From Eremophila alpestris peregrina (taxonomy: Eukaryota > Chordata > Aves > Passeriformes > Alaudidae): DNA of 64,000 nt. Location of the stretch: NCBI GenBank assembly GCA_009792885.1, contig WMCF01000021.1, positions 613,260-677,259 of the forward strand. Reading direction: 5' to 3'. The position numbers were made by a program, and so were the translations under genes. The notes under the pieces are model-generated. The model was not told the origin of the DNA, did not search any database, and saw nothing but the letters and a program-made list of their open reading frames with translations. Positions within the stretch are counted from its first letter, which is position 1. Every line of letters starts with the position of its first letter. Below, piece after piece: positions 62,505 through 64,000 of this stretch.

Positions 62505-62600
62505 GAAAGCTCTTTAGGGAAGAGACTTTGTCTTCTATTTATATAGAATCTTGCATAATTTAACAAATGTTGGGGACACTATTAATCTCATCCAACTTTA
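62505..62600 (+). repeat. Ancient LINE/SINE 3'-tail-like repeat
   Basis: Seen: GAAAGCTCTTTAGGGAAGAG, ACTTTGTCTTCTATTTATAT, AGAATCTTGCATAATTTAAC, AAATGTTGGGGACACTATTA. Known: tails of old amniote L2/MIR/CR1-type elements have the order AGCTC-TT-GGG-AGGGACT-TGTCT, then a GTACAGC-CCTAGCACAAT-type block, then TGGGG. Inference: a diverged member of this group, subfamily unknown. Confidence 0.48.
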
Positions 62601-64000
62601 GATGTCTACAGTGTTGCTGTCAATCTTAAGAGAAGATCAATTGCAGTCTAAAAGTGTCTGTTTCTCTGCACTGACTATAAAGGGAGCCCTCACAAGTAGC
62701 TCAGGTGCAGATGGCTTCATCTATATTTGGGCAGATGAATCCTGCTCTAAAATGCTTTCTAATGTGACAAAATAATAGCAATTGATATCTAAAAAAAACC
62801 CTTGTAAATGTATTTCATTCTTAGAGCAGCTCAGAAAATGAATGGCAGCTGCTGGTTTTAGTTAGTGAAGTGCAAGGGGTTGGTAACATATCCACTGCAG
62901 CATCAATGCATTCATAGCTTCTTGAAATGTTAGTTCAGGATATAAATATGAACTAATTTGCTTGCTCAGTGCAAAAGAATAAAGCTGAACACCTGAGTTG
63001 TCAATACTATAACAGCAGTTCAATAGGAAGTGCTGTCTCAAATTGAAAAGACAAAACAGTATAATTAAAATGCTTATGGGAATTACAGCAAAAACTTCCC
63101 TATGCTGCTGTTGCTGAATCCTCAGGATCAGCTGATACTCTTTTTGAACATCTCAGAAATTGTTTACTGGTATTTTTTGGAGTGGAAATGCTGTTTTGAA
63201 ATATGAAAGAACATCATGTTCTTCTACAGCAGCACCTGTGTCTTATTAGTGGCAAGTCACTAAGCTTAAAAGTTGGCTATCTACAAAAGTTGGAATCTCC
63301 AAGACAGTGAATCAGCCATCTGCTCAGCAGGAGTGTTTTAGCCAGCATAGATGGACTGATATTGCTCTTTCATACAGTGGGCATAAAATTCATGGCTGCA
63401 GCTGACCTCTATCAGAACACAGTCCATTCAAGGTGAATATATGACAAGCTATTCCTAAAGCTGCTTTAATTGCTATTTGGGAAAGTAATGCAAGAACATC
63501 CGGGGGAGCATCCTATGGTAGATAAATGGAGCTGTGCTGAACTGAATTATTGTAATCTCAATACACATTGAGCAGTATTCCAGGCAGCCAGCTTTGTCTT
63601 GCTCACCCATAAAGGAAATTGTAGGACAGACATAAAAAAGCATGTATAAGAAACAGGGGGAAATTACTGACCTGTGAGGCTCAAGAGATTTAGTGTCAGT
63701 TGGCATGGAGTACCTGGATGCCAAAATAACCAAGTCTAGGTTCTGACTAACAAAACTTGTGCCTCACCAATTTCCCTGAAAACTGAGTTGTGAAAAACTG
63801 GAGGACTAAATTATTAAAGATTTAAATTATGTGTGTCTGAGAAAAATTAACAAGTAATATCACACAGCACTAGGTATCTATAGTACGTATGATGCCACTC
63901 ATATTTTTCATACTTCTGTTTTTAATTATTTTTACCATGAATAGCTTTTCAATTGAATAAGTATTCATTTGTACAGAATGTCTTTTATGAGGGTATGAAT
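62601..64000. other. AT-rich non-coding sequence
   Basis: Nothing is recognised to the end of the window. The 86-codon minus frame at 63,473-63,733 has no family resemblance. Confidence 0.55.

Overview
This is vertebrate nuclear DNA, most likely avian and probably from a songbird. It is AT-rich and strongly CpG-depleted, has many short A/T runs and no dense gene content. Recognisable interspersed repeats are sparse and sauropsid in type. The clearest is a SINE at about 39,570-39,705, on the minus strand, made of a tRNA-Ile-like head joined to a CR1-type tail. This matches what I recall of the TguSINE1 type described from zebra finch. A CR1 3'-end fragment lies at 59,083-59,200 and an older CR1/L3-like fragment near 12,850-12,990. 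Nothing resembles mammalian Alu or L1, and nothing is prokaryotic.

I find no protein-coding gene that I can support. The longest open frames (about 140-156 codons) are near what chance gives in 64 kb of this composition, resemble no family I know and lack gene structure. The window therefore reads as intergenic sequence or a very long intron. Two stretches are kept as weak coding or exon candidates: 42,102-42,259, which has a good branch point, acceptor and donor arrangement, and 54,221-54,427, an acidic short open frame.

Layout: 1-11 kb is unique AT-rich sequence with three stretches that look like conserved non-coding elements (about 0.73-1.13, 2.89-3.11 and 5.88-6.72 kb) and an old palindromic interspersed repeat at 4.60-4.67 kb. 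11-13.5 kb holds a recent 97-bp tandem duplication, the CR1/L3-like fragment and a 33-bp duplication. 13.5-32.9 kb is mostly featureless, apart from a G/T-rich tract at 18.48 kb, a small CpG cluster at 20.45 kb and an element-like block at 25.08-25.29 kb. 33-39 kb is the richest zone for regulatory-looking sequence. 39.5-46 kb holds the SINE, the candidate exon and two long perfect palindromes. 46-58 kb is featureless except for the acidic open frame. A 20-bp minisatellite with a 222-bp assembly gap occupies 58.07-58.75 kb. The last 5 kb hold the CR1 fragment and an old repeat tail at 62.5 kb.

All conserved-element calls are inferences from composition and motif content. They need a multi-species alignment, which I could not run. 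I found no convincing new biological system. The observations most worth checking are the chimeric SINE, the minisatellite whose gap edges share 33 identical bases, the exon-like block and the 33-kb element.
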